Position numbers and translations under genes: made by a program. From Legionella sp. (GTDB taxonomy: Bacteria > Pseudomonadota > Gammaproteobacteria > Legionellales > Legionellaceae), in the NCBI GenBank assembly GCA_027437055.1, contig DAIAOV010000009.1:311-52871 (forward strand): DNA of 52,561 bases, written 5' to 3'. Under the pieces are notes generated by a model that had not been told where the DNA came from, searched no databases, and saw only the letters and a list, made by a program, of their open reading frames with translations. Position 1 is the first letter of the stretch, and every line of letters begins with the position of its first letter. This document shows, piece after piece, positions 26,662-38,580 of the stretch.

Positions 26662-27525
26662 GTGAATTCTGATCAATTTATTGACTGGTTGGGTCGAAAA
26701 AACCAGTCTAAGCTACATAATATTTTTGAAAAACCATTAATTATGGGAGTACTCAATGTTACTTCAGACTCCTTTTTTGATGGTGGGAAGTTTTTATCTC
26801 TTGATAGGGCATGTGAGCATGCTTTTCACTTGATTGCTCAAGGTGCGGACATCATCGATGTTGGAGGTGAGTCGACCAAGCCGGGGGCAATATCTGTTCC
26901 TTTAGATCTTGAACTGAGCAGGGTAATTCCTGTTATAGAGCAAATTCGCGCGAACTCTGATATTTGTATTTCTATTGATACCTATAAGCCTGAAACTATG
27001 AAAGCTGCTATTCATGCTGGGGCAAATATTATCAACGATATTTATGCATTACGGCAGGAAGGTGCTTTGTCGATGGTCGCGAAGCTAGGGGTTCCTGTTT
27101 GCCTTATGCACATGCAGGGACAGCCTCATGATATGCAAGAAAATCCTCATTATCCTAAAGGGGTAATAGAAGAGCTAATGTCGTTTTTTGCTGAGCGTAT
27201 TAATTCTTGTGAGCAGGCGGGTATAGATAAAAATAATTTGATTTTAGATCCAGGGTTTGGTTTTGGAAAGTTAGTAAAAGATAATTTGCAAATAATTTAT
27301 AATCTTGAACAATTAAAAAGTTTTAAATTACCCCTACTTTTAGGGGTTTCTCGTAAAAGTACTATTGGGGCTGTGTTAGGAAAAAAAGTTGGTGATCGTT
27401 TAATAGGCAGTCTGAGCATCGCTGTATATGCGGCTCTTCACGGTGTGGGGATACTACGAACACATGATGTCGATGAAACTGTTCAAGCTTTAAATATGAT
27501 TGAGGCAATTTGTCACGCCAACTAA
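26662..27525 (+). CDS. folP: Dihydropteroate synthase
   Basis: The 287-residue TIM-barrel enzyme joins p-aminobenzoate to dihydropterin pyrophosphate in folate synthesis and is the sulfonamide target. Motifs are MGVLNVTSDSFFDGG, DIIDVGGESTKPGA, ISIDTYKP, NDIYAL, DPGFGFGK and LLGVSRKS. The start is GTG with a GAGAG site just upstream. It lies between ftsH and glmM, the standard ftsH-folP-glmM order. Confidence 0.96.
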   Translation: MNSDQFIDWLGRKNQSKLHNIFEKPLIMGVLNVTSDSFFDGGKFLSLDRACEHAFHLIAQGADIIDVGGESTKPGAISVPLDLELSRVIPVIEQIRANSDICISIDTYKPETMKAAIHAGANIINDIYALRQEGALSMVAKLGVPVCLMHMQGQPHDMQENPHYPKGVIEELMSFFAERINSCEQAGIDKNNLILDPGFGFGKLVKDNLQIIYNLEQLKSFKLPLLLGVSRKSTIGAVLGKKVGDRLIGSLSIAVYAALHGVGILRTHDVDETVQALNMIEAICHAN

Positions 27526-27534
27526 CGAGAGTTT

Positions 27535-27566
27535 GACATACACGGCATGGAAATGCCTTATATGTC
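27535..27566 (+). other. Hairpin in the folP-glmM spacer
   Basis: GACATA/TATGTC outer arms and GGCAT/ATGCC inner arms enclose a GGAA loop, separated by a symmetric 3-by-3 internal loop. It lies 10 bases after the folP stop and about 120 before glmM. There is no T-tract, so it may stabilise or process the mRNA rather than terminate it. The downstream 120 bases show nothing else. Confidence 0.45.
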
Positions 27567-27686
27567 GCTAAACGAACACAAGTTAACTAAAGAATTTTCA
27601 GAAACTTCCGATTATTAGGGAATAGCTGAAGAACAATAATAACTCGAGAGCAATTTCTCGAATGATAGAAAAAGAGGTAGGAAAGG

Positions 27687-29054
27687 ATGAGTCAACGTAA
27701 GTATTTCGGCACTGATGGTATTCGCGGACACGTTGGACTGTCTAGCATTAACCCTGAGTTTGTCTTGAAATTGGGATGGGCAGTCGGGAAAGTATTAGCA
27801 AATGGGCATAGGAAAAAGGTCGTCATCGGTAAGGATACACGGGTATCAGGGTATATGCTTGAATCTGCATTAGAGGCAGGATTATCTGCTGCTGGTGTTG
27901 ATGTGGCGCTACTAGGCCCTATGCCTACTCCAGGGATTGCATATTTAACACAAACGCTTAGGGCTAACGCAGGTATAGTAATTAGTGCATCTCATAATTT
28001 ATTTGAAGATAATGGGATTAAATTTTTCTCGGCTGATGGAGGGAAATTGCCTGATAGTGTCGAGTTGGCAATAGAAGCTGAACTTGAAAAACAGTTAGAA
28101 ACAGTGCCCTCTGGAAAATTAGGAAAAGCAACACGTATCAGTGATGCAGCAGGGCGCTATGTAGAGTTTTGCAAGTCTACTATTCCCTCAATGACCCGAT
28201 TATCAGGGCTAAAAATTGTCGTGGATTGTGCTAATGGCGCTACTTATCATATTGCTCCTAATGTATTCGCGGAGCTAGGTGCTGATGTTATTTCTATGGG
28301 AAATAAACCGGATGGATTTAACATTAATAAAGATTGTGGTTCAACCTCTCCCGAATTATTAAGACATAAAGTGATTAGCACTAAGGCAGATATTGGCATT
28401 GGTCTAGATGGCGATGGAGACCGACTTGTTTTAGTAGATGCTCAAGGTAATCTCATTGATGGGGATAAGATTATTTATATTATTGCGAAAGACCGTCATC
28501 AAAGAGGAGTGCTGCATGGTGGTGTTGTTGGTACGCTAATGAGTAATTATGGTCTGGAGATGGCTATTGCTTCTCTGGGTATTCCTTTTCTTCGCACGAG
28601 AGTGGGCGATCGATATGTATTAGAGGCATTGCGTGAGAGAGATTGGAAAATTGGTGGGGAGACGTCTGGACATATTGTGTGCTTGGATAAAACCACTACT
28701 GGCGATGGCATCGTTGCCGCATTACAAGTACTCTCAATTATGGTAAAACAAGACAAGACGTTACAACAGTTAACACAAGGCATTACTTTATTACCCCAGT
28801 CTTTAGTTAATTTAAAAACAGACCATGCCTCTGCCTTAGCATCAAATGCCTTGGTAATCGATGCTGTTAAAACTTTGGAAAGCAGTATGAATGGCGAGGG
28901 TCGTGTATTGCTTCGACCTTCTGGTACTGAACCTTTATTGCGGGTAATGGTGGAAGGAATAAATGAGTCTGCTGTGAAACAACAGGCTCAAAAATTATGT
29001 GAGGATATTCGTCTTATTGATATGAAAATAAGCGAGGCACGACAGTCAGCTTAG
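27687..29054 (+). CDS. glmM: Phosphoglucosamine mutase
   Basis: The 455-residue enzyme interconverts glucosamine-6-phosphate and glucosamine-1-phosphate, feeding UDP-GlcNAc for peptidoglycan and LPS. The N-terminal [10 protein letters not shown], the phosphoserine loop ISASHN with Ser102, the metal loop DGDGDR, the specificity loop GGETSGH and the C-terminal [12 protein letters not shown] are all intact. A GAGGTAGGAAAGG site precedes the ATG. Its 3' end overlaps the converging LepA-like gene by nine bases. Confidence 0.97.
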   Translation: MSQRKYFGTDGIRGHVGLSSINPEFVLKLGWAVGKVLANGHRKKVVIGKDTRVSGYMLESALEAGLSAAGVDVALLGPMPTPGIAYLTQTLRANAGIVISASHNLFEDNGIKFFSADGGKLPDSVELAIEAELEKQLETVPSGKLGKATRISDAAGRYVEFCKSTIPSMTRLSGLKIVVDCANGATYHIAPNVFAELGADVISMGNKPDGFNINKDCGSTSPELLRHKVISTKADIGIGLDGDGDRLVLVDAQGNLIDGDKIIYIIAKDRHQRGVLHGGVVGTLMSNYGLEMAIASLGIPFLRTRVGDRYVLEALRERDWKIGGETSGHIVCLDKTTTGDGIVAALQVLSIMVKQDKTLQQLTQGITLLPQSLVNLKTDHASALASNALVIDAVKTLESSMNGEGRVLLRPSGTEPLLRVMVEGINESAVKQQAQKLCEDIRLIDMKISEARQSA

Positions 29055-32000
29055 GTATACGGAAGGCAGATCTTTTTGCACTATTAGATCTGCTTCTTCG
29101 AGCAACTGAGCTGTTCTCGTCTTGAAAAAGCACGGTCGTTTGGAGTACTCATGTTCTGCTTGACCCGCAATTATACCTATGATCCAGCGATATAAATCCT
29201 CTATAGCCTCCCAAATTCTTAAGAAACCCCTATGCCTTTTTAATGGTTCATAGCGAGGGTCTAGAGCAAGGGATGGCACGTGTTCTATTGATAGAGAGGA
29301 GTTAGGAATATCTTTAAAAATTTTAGCCATACGTAATGATTGTATGGCCTGTAATAGTAGTTTTCCTTCAAGAGGATGACTTTCTCTTAATTTGAGGTAT
29401 TGCTGATAAAGCAATTTAAATTGTTCAGGGGCTTCATTTATCTCATTCTCTTCATCGAATGATTCATCAACTTGGGGTAGGTTTGGTTTTATAGCCAATA
29501 ATTTCTCTAGATCATTTTCAGGATGGGGGCAAAGACGTATATAAGCTTGAATAGTATTTAAATTAGAACTATTTAGTAATTCAAAGAGAATATCTCTTAA
29601 AACATAGGACGGTTTATATGATGAGGGGTGTTTAGTCAAATAGGCTCCTAGTGCTTTACCTGTCTCCAAATACCATTGTTGAATTTCAGCGGAACAATTT
29701 GTTAGTAACCGAGAAATTTGTTGATGATAATCCTCTAATTTCTGAATCTCACTATCTTCAGTGCCTGTCAACTCACCTCCTTGTGGTAAGGAATTTAATG
29801 CCAAAGGAAGCTCCTCGTTAGTGGCTGAGAATTCAGTAGATTTTTCTATTATTGAAAAACCTTGCTCCAGTTCATTGGAGGGAGCACTGAGGGATATTAA
29901 GGCTTCTTGCTCCAGTGCAGATTGCTGTGGCTTAGTGCTTTCTGTTGTTGTAATAACCGTCATTTGCTCCTGGGGGACTCCTGGGTTAGATAAATCGGTG
30001 GAAACAAGTATTTCGACTCTATCTGCAGACCGTGTTGTCTCGTGTGGTTTTAGTTGCATGGATATTTGTTGCATCGTCGGTTCTTCTTCCGCTTGTGGGG
30101 CTGGAATTCGCTGCCCAGGGGAGGCTCCCAATGCGCCAGATATATCTGTTAAAGTAGCATCGGATTGATCTTTCGCATTCGAAGGGAGCGCATGAGGATT
30201 ATCTATTGAGCTAGTGTTCTCAATAGCTTGTTGTAGCTCAGCGGCTGTTGTTTGCAATGGAACTGTTGGTGTTAGTGACATGCAGAGGGGAGCGTCTGGG
30301 GAGGGGGTTATGCTTTGTGATTCTATCAATGTAAGCAAATCTATGTGACTGTCTGGCTGTTCACTGCTTTTTTCAGAAATTAGGGGTAAGTCAGGGACGT
30401 TTTTTACTAGCACAACGGCTTGCTCAGTCGATAATGTAGGCGGTACTGAAGTTATTGTTAGTTTTGCGTCTTCTTCTGTATTAAGAGGGGTAAGCCGAAC
30501 TGTTTCAGCGTCTTGTTGCGATAATAAAACGGAAGACGCTATTGATGGCTCCTGTTTGTCAGCGATTAATAACTGTTCTTCAATCATTACTGTGGGACTA
30601 AAGTTATTAGAATCTTCCTCTATAGATGAGGACGGGAGGTTAAAATGCAAAGGCAATGTCTTGATTTGTTCTATACTACTTGCTATCTCATCTTGTAAAC
30701 AAGAGAATTCCTCAGCGAGAGATTCAATAAGAGATGCTTCCGGGACTTCTAGATTCGCTTTATCAATTTGAACGTTAATATTATTTTTTTCGTTCTGGAG
30801 CTCGTGTTGCTGTTGCAGCAATAACTCTAGCTTCGTATCTAATTCAAGAAAAGACTGACACAAGTTATGCCATTCGGCGAATACTTCTTTTTTGGGAAAT
30901 GAGTTTATTTGCTCTTCTAATTCACCTTGTCTAACTAATAAAGCATCTTGATCCGCTGGCAGGTGATATTTTTTTCTCAGCTCACCTAATTTCTGTACAG
31001 TAGAACTTAATTCATCTGCTGTTTGTCGAATTAAGTACATTTGTTTTAATTGGTTCTCGGTAATAGGTGAGTTGTAAAGTAGTGCAAGGTAAAAATCAAT
31101 AAGTGAATTATTAGAAGATAGGGTACTTGGGAAAGATAAAGGATATTTTTTAAATAAGCCTTTTGCTTGCTTTAATAAATGAGTTAGCTCAGTCTCAACA
31201 GGAGTATTATTTTGTATATGAGGCAGTAAATGTTCTAATGCACTTTTTTGAGTTTCTAATATAACTTTATGTGATAACAGAACTTCTTTTTGTTCTAGTA
31301 GAGTTAAATAGTTAAAAGAGTTTTCTTTTTCCCTTATTGTTGTCTCGTACTTTTTATGATCTTCTACCCAGCGAGACCAAGCCTGAATATCAAAATAAGA
31401 TAACATAGTAGATGGAATTTGATCTTGGTACTGCTTTATCAAATCTGCTTTATCCTTAGCTTTATCAAACTGGTCAGATAAACTACCTTTTGTTTCTATA
31501 GCAAGAGTATTGATACTTATTTCAAATTGAACATTTTCAAGTTTTTTATCTGTAGCGCTCAACTGTTGTTCAATTTCCTTGATTTTACTCTGCACTGTAT
31601 TAGTCTGCACTTGTTTTTCGATCTGAGAAATTAACTCACGACAGATTTTATTAGTCTCTTCTAGTTGATTTATAGTCAACATAGTTGTAGCGACTAGGGT
31701 TTGAAACTCTTGCATCACACTAATAGTGGTACAGGCTATGCCAAGTTTATTTAACGCAATGACTAACTCACCTATTTTATTTTTTAGTTGCAATAAGTTT
31801 ATTTTTGCCCAGTTACGATCTATAGTTTCAGAGGCTTGATTGATGTAGGCATTAAACTCCGATACAGCTAATTTTTGAGTTTTGCTATAAGCAGTAGAAT
31901 TATCATCATTTATAAGAAGACTTCGTTCTGGAGTATTTTCCTTGAGCAAGGGGGTTAGCTTTAAAAAAGATACGTTTAATAATTCAACTGTAGCTTGAAC

Positions 32001-32291
32001 TTGTTTTTGATATTCATCCGATTTTTGTTGAAGCACTTCATCTTGCTTTTTTAATTCGGTTAAGTGGGCTTGTTGTGAACTTAAATTATATTTCTTAATC
32101 CCAATAATGAAACTTTTTTCAATTAAGGCCCTCAATGCGATTAATTGTTCTACATGTGCTTTTAATTGCGATGGTGTTTGAGCAGCTTCGAGAGGTGGGT
32201 GCTTTTCAAAAATGTGCTTTAAATTAACTGGATTAAATGGTGGGGTTAAAACGGAAAGGTCAGACATTATTTTCTGGATGATTTCCTTCAT
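29046..32291 (-). CDS. lepA: LepA-like Dot/Icm effector (large coiled-coil protein)
   Basis: This 1081-residue protein has a long coiled-coil N-terminal half (about 1-545) rich in E, Q, L and K, a Ser/Thr/Pro/Glu-rich low-complexity middle (about 547-845) and a helical C-terminal part with a [11 protein letters not shown] stretch near the end, the sort of acidic tail seen in Dot/Icm substrates. Its place between glmM and tpiA matches that of L. pneumophila effector LepA, linked to non-lytic release from protozoa; this is not the translation factor LepA/EF-4. The ATG at 32291, with AAGGAG nine bases upstream, was preferred to a TTG at 32312. Orthology rests on synteny and architecture. Confidence 0.75.
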   Translation of the reverse strand: MKEIIQKIMSDLSVLTPPFNPVNLKHIFEKHPPLEAAQTPSQLKAHVEQLIALRALIEKSFIIGIKKYNLSSQQAHLTELKKQDEVLQQKSDEYQKQVQATVELLNVSFLKLTPLLKENTPERSLLINDDNSTAYSKTQKLAVSEFNAYINQASETIDRNWAKINLLQLKNKIGELVIALNKLGIACTTISVMQEFQTLVATTMLTINQLEETNKICRELISQIEKQVQTNTVQSKIKEIEQQLSATDKKLENVQFEISINTLAIETKGSLSDQFDKAKDKADLIKQYQDQIPSTMLSYFDIQAWSRWVEDHKKYETTIREKENSFNYLTLLEQKEVLLSHKVILETQKSALEHLLPHIQNNTPVETELTHLLKQAKGLFKKYPLSFPSTLSSNNSLIDFYLALLYNSPITENQLKQMYLIRQTADELSSTVQKLGELRKKYHLPADQDALLVRQGELEEQINSFPKKEVFAEWHNLCQSFLELDTKLELLLQQQHELQNEKNNINVQIDKANLEVPEASLIESLAEEFSCLQDEIASSIEQIKTLPLHFNLPSSSIEEDSNNFSPTVMIEEQLLIADKQEPSIASSVLLSQQDAETVRLTPLNTEEDAKLTITSVPPTLSTEQAVVLVKNVPDLPLISEKSSEQPDSHIDLLTLIESQSITPSPDAPLCMSLTPTVPLQTTAAELQQAIENTSSIDNPHALPSNAKDQSDATLTDISGALGASPGQRIPAPQAEEEPTMQQISMQLKPHETTRSADRVEILVSTDLSNPGVPQEQMTVITTTESTKPQQSALEQEALISLSAPSNELEQGFSIIEKSTEFSATNEELPLALNSLPQGGELTGTEDSEIQKLEDYHQQISRLLTNCSAEIQQWYLETGKALGAYLTKHPSSYKPSYVLRDILFELLNSSNLNTIQAYIRLCPHPENDLEKLLAIKPNLPQVDESFDEENEINEAPEQFKLLYQQYLKLRESHPLEGKLLLQAIQSLRMAKIFKDIPNSSLSIEHVPSLALDPRYEPLKRHRGFLRIWEAIEDLYRWIIGIIAGQAEHEYSKRPCFFKTRTAQLLEEADLIVQKDLPSVYLS

Positions 32292-32462
32292 CGGTATATA
32301 CTCCTTGTTCAATCCGTATTTAAGATTCTAACTAAAACTCGGTACTAAGCAAGTAGCAATGAAAAATAATAACTTGTTGGCTTTTTTCTCATAAAAAAAC
32401 GGATAAAGCTACACATCTGCGACAACATTGGGTATAGTGCCCTACTGGAATCAGGAGGAGTT

Positions 32463-33212
32463 ATGAGACAAAAAATCGTTGCCGGTAATTGGAAAATGAA
32501 TGGCCAATTTCAGCAGGTGATTCAACTGACCAATCAATTAAAAGAGTTGATTGATGCAGAAGATACAACTCAGATTTTAGTAATGCCCCCTGTTATTTAT
32601 ATACCATTGGTTAATGAGCTATTGGGCAATAGTAATATTATGCTCGGTGCGCAAAATATATATCCTAAGGACAATGGTGCTTATACCGGAGAGGTATCTG
32701 CACCCATGGTAAAAGAATTTAATTGCTCTCACGTTTTAGTAGGACATTCTGAGCGCAGACAATATTTTCACGAAGATGAAAAATTTGTCGCACAAAAATT
32801 CCACCATGTGAAAGAACATGGTATGATACCTGTTCTTTGCGTTGGTGAGACGCTTACTGAGCGTGAGAAAGGACAAACAGAGCAAATAATTGCCAATCAA
32901 TTATTGGCGGTAAGTGAAAAAGATAAAAATTGCTTTCACGGATGCGTTATTGCGTATGAGCCTGTTTGGGCCATTGGTACTGGTAAAACTGCTTCGCCAG
33001 AGCAGGCACAAGAAGTACACCAGTTTATTAGAAAGTTAGTGGCAGAAATAAATCATAATGATGCCGAACGTTTAACAATGCTTTATGGTGGCAGTGTTAA
33101 CGAAAATAATGCTAAAGCATTATTTGCTATGCCAGATATTGATGGTGGATTGGTAGGCGGAGCATCATTGAATGCGAAACAGTTTGTGGAAATTGTGAAA
33201 TGTATCAATTGA
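32463..33212 (+). CDS. tpiA: Triosephosphate isomerase
   Basis: The 249-residue TIM barrel interconverts dihydroxyacetone phosphate and glyceraldehyde-3-phosphate. The active-site residues are Lys11 (GNWKMN), His95 (VGHSERR) and Glu166 ([11 protein letters not shown]), and the phosphate loops YGGSV and GGLVGGASL are present. An AGGAG site lies close to the ATG. The 3' end overlaps secG by 13 bases, so the two are co-transcribed. Confidence 0.97.
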   Translation: MRQKIVAGNWKMNGQFQQVIQLTNQLKELIDAEDTTQILVMPPVIYIPLVNELLGNSNIMLGAQNIYPKDNGAYTGEVSAPMVKEFNCSHVLVGHSERRQYFHEDEKFVAQKFHHVKEHGMIPVLCVGETLTEREKGQTEQIIANQLLAVSEKDKNCFHGCVIAYEPVWAIGTGKTASPEQAQEVHQFIRKLVAEINHNDAERLTMLYGGSVNENNAKALFAMPDIDGGLVGGASLNAKQFVEIVKCIN

Positions 33213-33529
33213 TATTAATTATTCATGTGTTAGTTGCTGTAGCCTTAATTGGCTTGGTGCTTATACAACATGGGAAAGGTGCTGATATTGGTGCCGCCTT
33301 TGGTTCTGGTGCGTCAAATACTTTATTTGGCAGTCAGGGAACTGGGGGTTTTTTATTTAAATTAACCGGTGGTTTGGCGATGACATTTTTTGTCACTAGT
33401 TTAATGCTGTCTTACCTGGTTTCAACCCAGTATCAAAAAGCAGAACAACAAGCAATACCTCAACAAACCAATGTTCCTGTGAATTCTGTTCCAGTTCCGG
33501 TTGATAGTGGTAAAAGTGAAAAACAATAA
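33200..33529 (+). CDS. secG: Protein translocase subunit SecG
   Basis: The 109-residue inner-membrane protein has two helices (about 2-20 and 53-73) flanking the conserved [18 protein letters not shown] loop, as in SecG of the SecYEG channel. A polar Pro/Gln-rich tail follows. The start ATG lies within tpiA. tRNA-Leu and nuoA lie downstream, the usual secG-leuU-nuo order in Legionella-like genomes. Confidence 0.95.
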   Translation: MYQLILIIHVLVAVALIGLVLIQHGKGADIGAAFGSGASNTLFGSQGTGGFLFKLTGGLAMTFFVTSLMLSYLVSTQYQKAEQQAIPQQTNVPVNSVPVPVDSGKSEKQ

Positions 33530-33656
33530 ATATAAGTGAGTGTGAATTTTAATACATTTAGAAAATTTCATATTACAATGAACATCTATGCCTCAAAATA
33601 AGTTCATTATCAAGTTGTGAATTTTCGAATGTACTAAATAAGTACTTATAAAACAT

Positions 33657-33741
33657 GCCGAAGTGGTGAAATTGGTAGACACGCCGTCTTGAGGGGGCGG
33701 TGGCGCAAGCTGTGCCGGTTCGAGTCCGGCCTTCGGCACCA
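33657..33741 (+). tRNA. tRNA-Leu (GAG)
   Basis: The 85-nt gene has a 7-bp acceptor stem (GCCGAAG with CTTCGGC), D-loop GAAATTGGTAGAC, anticodon loop TTGAGGG with GAG at 33691-33693, a long class II variable arm and the T-arm GGTTCGAGTCC. The 3' CCA is encoded. It lies between secG and nuoA. Confidence 0.97.
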
Positions 33742-33764
33742 TTTAATCCGAGCAAGGTGAACTG

Positions 33765-34121
33765 ATGCTATCTCAATATTTACCCGTTCTCGTTTTTATT
33801 ATCATTGGACTAGTCTTAGGACTGGCTATGTTAGGTGCTGGTTCCTTATTTTCGAAACACAGCCCTGATAGTGCAAAGAACGCACCTTATGAATGTGGAT
33901 TTGACGCCTTTGAAAGTTCACACATCCCCTTTGATGTTCGATTTTATTTGGTTGCTATCTTATTTATCATTTTTGATTTAGAAACGGCTTTCTTTTTTCC
34001 ATGGGCATTAGCGTTGCGTAAAATCGGTTGGTTTGGATGTGCTGCAATGTTATTGTTTCTTGGCTTATTAGTTATTGGTTTTATTTATGAATGGAAACGA
34101 GGCGCATTGGAATGGGAATAA
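33765..34121 (+). CDS. nuoA: NADH-quinone oxidoreductase subunit A
   Basis: The 118-residue subunit has three membrane helices. The conserved first loop [21 protein letters not shown] carries the family signature. It is part of the membrane arm of complex I at the junction with the quinone site. It is the first gene of the nuoA-N cluster and starts 24 bases after tRNA-Leu, so the operon may share transcripts with the tRNA. Confidence 0.97.
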   Translation: MLSQYLPVLVFIIIGLVLGLAMLGAGSLFSKHSPDSAKNAPYECGFDAFESSHIPFDVRFYLVAILFIIFDLETAFFFPWALALRKIGWFGCAAMLLFLGLLVIGFIYEWKRGALEWE

Positions 34122-34191
34122 TTCCACCTTGTTTATAGTCAAGAAATCTTCGTGATTTCTTTTGTTAAATTTAACTGCTTAGAGGCTCGCT

Positions 34192-34668
34192 ATGGCGGTT
34201 GCAGAATTGCAAAAAAATGGTTTTTTAACAACTTCAGTTGATAAACTGGTTGGATGGGCTCGCAGTGGTTCAATGTGGCCTATGACCTTCGGTTTAGCAT
34301 GTTGTGCGGTAGAAATGATGCATGTTGGTGCAGCGCGTTATGATTTAGATCGATTTGGTATTATTTTTCGTCCAAGTCCTCGTCAATCCGATGTCATGAT
34401 TGTTGCTGGAACCTTATGTAATAAAATGGCTCCTGCTTTACGTAAAGTGTATGATCAAATGCCTGAACCTCGCTGGGTTGTTTCAATGGGCTCTTGTGCT
34501 AATGGTGGTGGATATTATCATTATTCCTACTCCGTAGTTCGAGGTTGTGATCGTATCGTGCCAGTAGATGTCTATGTGCCGGGCTGTCCTCCAACAGCGG
34601 AAGCATTGCTCTACGGCATTATTCAATTGCAAAATAAAATCAGACGTAAAAATATATTAGATGCCTAG
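34192..34668 (+). CDS. nuoB: NADH-quinone oxidoreductase subunit B
   Basis: The 158-residue subunit binds cluster N2, the last iron-sulfur centre before quinone. The ligands are Cys37 and Cys38 ([11 protein letters not shown]), Cys102 ([10 protein letters not shown]) and Cys132 (VPGCPP). It forms part of the peripheral arm and the quinone pocket with NuoD. A 108-base gap separates it from nuoC, the largest inside the cluster, with no gene seen in it. Confidence 0.98.
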   Translation: MAVAELQKNGFLTTSVDKLVGWARSGSMWPMTFGLACCAVEMMHVGAARYDLDRFGIIFRPSPRQSDVMIVAGTLCNKMAPALRKVYDQMPEPRWVVSMGSCANGGGYYHYSYSVVRGCDRIVPVDVYVPGCPPTAEALLYGIIQLQNKIRRKNILDA

Positions 34669-34776
34669 CACGATTTAGTTTGATAAATTGATTCATTAAA
34701 GTCGAAGATCACATATCATATTGGTGAATTATTTTTCTGATTAAATTGTTAAAGGGTCATGAAAGGTGCAAATTAG

Positions 34777-35454
34777 ATGACTAAAAATGATCATTTGGTT
34801 GAAGAGCTCAAGTCTAAATTAATAAATCACATCACTGATCTGAGCTTAGCCTATGGTGAAGTGACCATAGAATGCAAAGCACAAAATTTGAAGGCAATAA
34901 TGCTGGAATTGCGTGATTTAGAAGCATTTTCTTTTGATCAGCTTATAGATCTTTGTGGTGTCGATTATCTGTCTTATGGCGAATATGATTGGGAAACTGA
35001 ATCTGCTACAGAAAGCGGGTTTTCTCGCGGTGTTGAGCGCCAAGAAGCAAAAGCCTATGCCATGGATAAACCTCGATTTGCTGTTGTATATCACTTACTA
35101 TCTACCAAAAAAAATCATCGCTTACGAGTTAAGTTATTCATCGATGAGTCACATCTAATTGTTCCATCAATACATGATTTATGGAAAGGCGCTAATTGGT
35201 TTGAGCGCGAGGCATACGATTTATATGGTATTTTATTTGAAGGACACCCGGATTTAAGACGTATTTTAACCGATTATGGTTTTATCGGGCATCCATTTCG
35301 TAAAGATTTTCCTCTTAGCGGTCATGTTGAAATGCGCTATGATGCAAAATTACAAAAGGTTATTTATACCCCAGTAGATATTGCGCCCAGGATACTTGTA
35401 CCCAAGGTTATTCGTAATGATAACCGTTATGTAGGTAATGAGGGTGATGAATAA
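34777..35454 (+). CDS. nuoC: NADH-quinone oxidoreductase subunit C
   Basis: The 225-residue subunit carries the 30-kDa family signature [14 protein letters not shown] followed by GHPDLRRIL and HPFRKDFPL. It supports the peripheral arm without a cofactor. It is a separate gene here, not fused to nuoD as in E. coli. Its stop codon overlaps the nuoD start by one base. Confidence 0.97.
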   Translation: MTKNDHLVEELKSKLINHITDLSLAYGEVTIECKAQNLKAIMLELRDLEAFSFDQLIDLCGVDYLSYGEYDWETESATESGFSRGVERQEAKAYAMDKPRFAVVYHLLSTKKNHRLRVKLFIDESHLIVPSIHDLWKGANWFEREAYDLYGILFEGHPDLRRILTDYGFIGHPFRKDFPLSGHVEMRYDAKLQKVIYTPVDIAPRILVPKVIRNDNRYVGNEGDE

Positions 35455-36707
35455 TGATTGAATTAAAGAATTACACTTTAAATTTTGGACCACAACATCC
35501 TGCGGCACATGGGGTGTTACGTTTAGTTTTAGAACTTGAGGGTGAAACTATAGTTCGCGCCGATCCTCACATAGGATTGCTTCACCGAGCAACAGAAAAA
35601 CTAGTAGAAACAAAACCTTACTTGCAAAGCATTGGCTACATGGATAGATTGGATTATGTTTCTATGATGTGTAATGAGCATGCTTATGTAAGGGCATTAG
35701 AAAAATTACTCGACATAGAAGTACCTGTGCGCGCGCAATATATACGAACTATGTTTGACGAGATTACACGAATTTTAAATCACCTTTTATGGCTAGGTGC
35801 TGTAGCGCTAGATATAGGAGCGATGACTGTCTTTCTCTATTGCTTTAGAGAGCGAGAGTACCTGTTTGATTGTTATGAAGCAGTATCTGGGGCGCGTATG
35901 CATGCCACGTATTACAGACCTGGTGGTGTTGCTCGAGATCTTCCTGACACAATGCCTCAATACAAAGCATCAAGATGGCATAGCGACCGTGAAGTTGAAA
36001 AAATGAATTCGGATCGCCAAGGTAGCTTATTAGATTTCCTCGAAGCATTTGCAGAGCGCTTCCCTCGCTGTGTCGATGAATATGAAACTCTTCTAACGGA
36101 TAATAGAATTTGGAAGCAACGTACTGTAGATATTGGTATCGTTTCTCCTGAAGATGCGTTGCAATGGGGATTTACTGGACCGATGCTTAGAGGTTCTGGT
36201 ATAGCTTGGGATTTACGAAAAAAGCAAAGCTATGCCGCTTATGATAAAGTTGAATTTGATATTCCCGTTGGTAAAACAGGTGATTGTTATGACCGTTATT
36301 TAGTACGCGTCGAAGAGCTAAGACAATCGAACCGCATTCTTAAGCAATGTATTGATTGGTTAAAGAAAAACCCTGGCCCAGTACGTGTAGATAATCATAA
36401 AGTCACACCACCTCGTCGAGTGGAAATGAAACATGATATGGAAGCATTAATTCATCATTTTAAACTATTTACTGAAGGTTTTTGTTTACCACGAGGGGAA
36501 GTTTATTCTGCTGTCGAAGCTCCTAAAGGTGAGTTTGGTATTTATATGGTTTCAGATGGAGCTAATAAACCATACCGTATGAAAATTCGCGCTCCTGGAT
36601 TCGCTCATTTATCTAGCTATGATGAAATGGTTAGAGGGCATATGCTTGCTGATGGTGTGGCAATTTTGGCAAGCCAGGATATAGTGTTTGGTGAGATAGA
36701 TCGTTAA
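35454..36707 (+). CDS. nuoD: NADH-quinone oxidoreductase subunit D
   Basis: The 417-residue 49-kDa subunit forms the quinone site with NuoB. Signatures are [21 protein letters not shown] (split as [11 protein letters not shown] and [10 protein letters not shown]), [12 protein letters not shown], and the C-terminal [10 protein letters not shown] and GEIDR. It derives from the large subunit of NiFe hydrogenases. The start overlaps the nuoC stop as TAATG, indicating coupled translation. Confidence 0.98.
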   Translation: MIELKNYTLNFGPQHPAAHGVLRLVLELEGETIVRADPHIGLLHRATEKLVETKPYLQSIGYMDRLDYVSMMCNEHAYVRALEKLLDIEVPVRAQYIRTMFDEITRILNHLLWLGAVALDIGAMTVFLYCFREREYLFDCYEAVSGARMHATYYRPGGVARDLPDTMPQYKASRWHSDREVEKMNSDRQGSLLDFLEAFAERFPRCVDEYETLLTDNRIWKQRTVDIGIVSPEDALQWGFTGPMLRGSGIAWDLRKKQSYAAYDKVEFDIPVGKTGDCYDRYLVRVEELRQSNRILKQCIDWLKKNPGPVRVDNHKVTPPRRVEMKHDMEALIHHFKLFTEGFCLPRGEVYSAVEAPKGEFGIYMVSDGANKPYRMKIRAPGFAHLSSYDEMVRGHMLADGVAILASQDIVFGEIDR

Positions 36708-36764
36708 TTTTAATCTTTTATGTGCATATGGTTTAAGCACTAATAATGAAATAAAGGTTTAGAA

Positions 36765-37268
36765 ATGTCTGATAATTCAGCAAAAATATTACATCAATTC
36801 ATGTCAGCAAAGCGCATGCGCGATATTAATCACTGGATTGCAAAATATCCCGCGGATCAAAAACAATCTGCTGTAATGAGTGCTTTACGAATAGTACAAG
36901 AAGAACATGGACATTTAACTCCCGTTTTAATGGATGCTGTAGCTGAATATCTAGATATGGCTCCTATTGCAGTATATGAAGTGGCTAGCTTCTACACCAT
37001 GTACGAGCATAAACCTGTAGGAAAGCACACCGTAAATGTGTGTACTAATATCTCTTGTTTGCTTAGAGGCTCTTCAGGTGTTGTAGAACATTTAGAAAAA
37101 AAATTAGGTATTAATTTAGGTGAAACAACTGCAGACGGACGCTTCACTTTAAGATCCGTTGAATGCCTCGGTGCTTGTGTCAATGCACCAATGATGCAGG
37201 TGGACAAAGATTATCATGAAAATCTTACTCCAGCTGCTATTGATGCGGCATTAGAACAGTACGAATAA
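36765..37268 (+). CDS. nuoE: NADH-quinone oxidoreductase subunit E
   Basis: The 167-residue 24-kDa subunit has a thioredoxin-like fold binding the 2Fe-2S cluster N1a through Cys93, Cys98, Cys134 and Cys138 (CTNIS-C and CLGAC). It forms the NADH dehydrogenase module with NuoF and NuoG. It lies 57 bases after nuoD and 18 before the chosen nuoF start. Confidence 0.97.
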   Translation: MSDNSAKILHQFMSAKRMRDINHWIAKYPADQKQSAVMSALRIVQEEHGHLTPVLMDAVAEYLDMAPIAVYEVASFYTMYEHKPVGKHTVNVCTNISCLLRGSSGVVEHLEKKLGINLGETTADGRFTLRSVECLGACVNAPMMQVDKDYHENLTPAAIDAALEQYE

Positions 37269-37286
37269 AAGATAGAGGTGGTTGCC

Positions 37287-38564
37287 ATGGTTGAATTAAA
37301 TCAAGTTTGTTACCGGACAGTTCATTTGCCTGAGCCTTGGACTCTATCAGCTTACGAAAGTATTGGTGGCTACAGTGCTTGGCGTAAGATATTAAAAGAA
37401 CAAACTCCCCCACAAGTTATTATCGATGAACTAAAAACTTCTGCTTTACGAGGACGTGGTGGTGCCGGTTTCCCTACAGGCCTTAAATGGAGCTTTATGA
37501 ATCGTAACTCTCCAATACAGAAATATGTCGTATGCAATTCCGACGAAGGTGAGCCTGGTACATGTAAAGATAGAGAGATTTTAAGTCTTAACCCCCATCA
37601 ATTGATCGAAGGTATGGCTATAGCTGGATATACCATGGGAGCAACTGTTGGTTATAACTACATCCGAGGAGAATTTTGGTTGCCTTTTGAACGGATGGAA
37701 TCCGCTTTAAAAGAAGCGTATGAAGCCGGATTATTAGGTAAAGATATTTTAAAAAGCGGAATTGATTTTGACCTCTATAATCATCTAGGGGCTGGTGCAT
37801 ATATTTGCGGTGAAGAGACAGCACTGCTGAACTCTATAGAGGGTAAGAAAGGACAGCCTAGATTCAAGCCTCCTTTTCCAGCGAATTATGGTTTATATGG
37901 AAAACCAACAACAATAAACAATACCGAAACGTTTGCGTCTGTGCCTGTCATCATGGAAAAAGGTGGTGAGTGGTTCTTAAAACAAGGTAAACCGAATAAT
38001 GGAGGCACTAAATGCTTTAGCGTTAGTGGCCATGTGAATAAGCCCGGAAATTTCGAAATTCCATTAGGTACTCCATTCAAAACATTACTTGAGTTGGCTG
38101 GTGGCGTGATTAATAACCGCAAAATTAAAGCAGTAATTCCTGGTGGTTCGTCTATGCCTATTTTACCTGGGGATGTAATGCTTGGTCTTGATATGGATTA
38201 TGACAGTATTCAAAAAGCAGGATCTGGATTAGGTTCTGGGGCTGTAATTATTATGGATGAGACTACTTGTATGGTTACTGCCTTATATCGCATCTCAGAA
38301 TTTTATATGGATGAGTCTTGTGGGCAATGTACTCCATGCCGAGAAGGTACCGGCTGGTTGGTTAGATTACTGCATCGTATTATACATGGACATGGAGAAC
38401 CTGGGGATATAGAAAAACTAGTCAATGTTGCTGATAACATTGAAGGACGTACTATTTGTGCATTAGGAGAGGCTGCAGCTTGGCCAGTGCAAAGTTTTGT
38501 TAAGCATTTCTATAGTGAATTTGATTATTTTATTAAGCATAAACGTTCTGTCGTTGCAGCATAA
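37287..38564 (+). CDS. nuoF: NADH-quinone oxidoreductase subunit F
   Basis: The 425-residue subunit oxidises NADH. The glycine-rich NADH/FMN region [14 protein letters not shown] and [13 protein letters not shown] are present, and cluster N3 is held by [11 protein letters not shown] and a later Cys in [12 protein letters not shown]. The ATG at 37287 was chosen because GAGG lies nine bases before it; an upstream GTG at 37278 lies within that ribosome site. Confidence 0.97.
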   Translation: MVELNQVCYRTVHLPEPWTLSAYESIGGYSAWRKILKEQTPPQVIIDELKTSALRGRGGAGFPTGLKWSFMNRNSPIQKYVVCNSDEGEPGTCKDREILSLNPHQLIEGMAIAGYTMGATVGYNYIRGEFWLPFERMESALKEAYEAGLLGKDILKSGIDFDLYNHLGAGAYICGEETALLNSIEGKKGQPRFKPPFPANYGLYGKPTTINNTETFASVPVIMEKGGEWFLKQGKPNNGGTKCFSVSGHVNKPGNFEIPLGTPFKTLLELAGGVINNRKIKAVIPGGSSMPILPGDVMLGLDMDYDSIQKAGSGLGSGAVIIMDETTCMVTALYRISEFYMDESCGQCTPCREGTGWLVRLLHRIIHGHGEPGDIEKLVNVADNIEGRTICALGEAAAWPVQSFVKHFYSEFDYFIKHKRSVVAA

Positions 38565-38580
38565 TTTAGAAGGTTAGACC

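Noticed and set aside
29046-32291. Reading the lepA label as the translation factor LepA/EF-4.
   Set aside because: There is no GTPase motif; the protein is a coiled-coil, low-complexity effector-type product.
33573-33755. Open frame antisense to tRNA-Leu.
   Set aside because: It is a shadow of the tRNA gene, a common false call.
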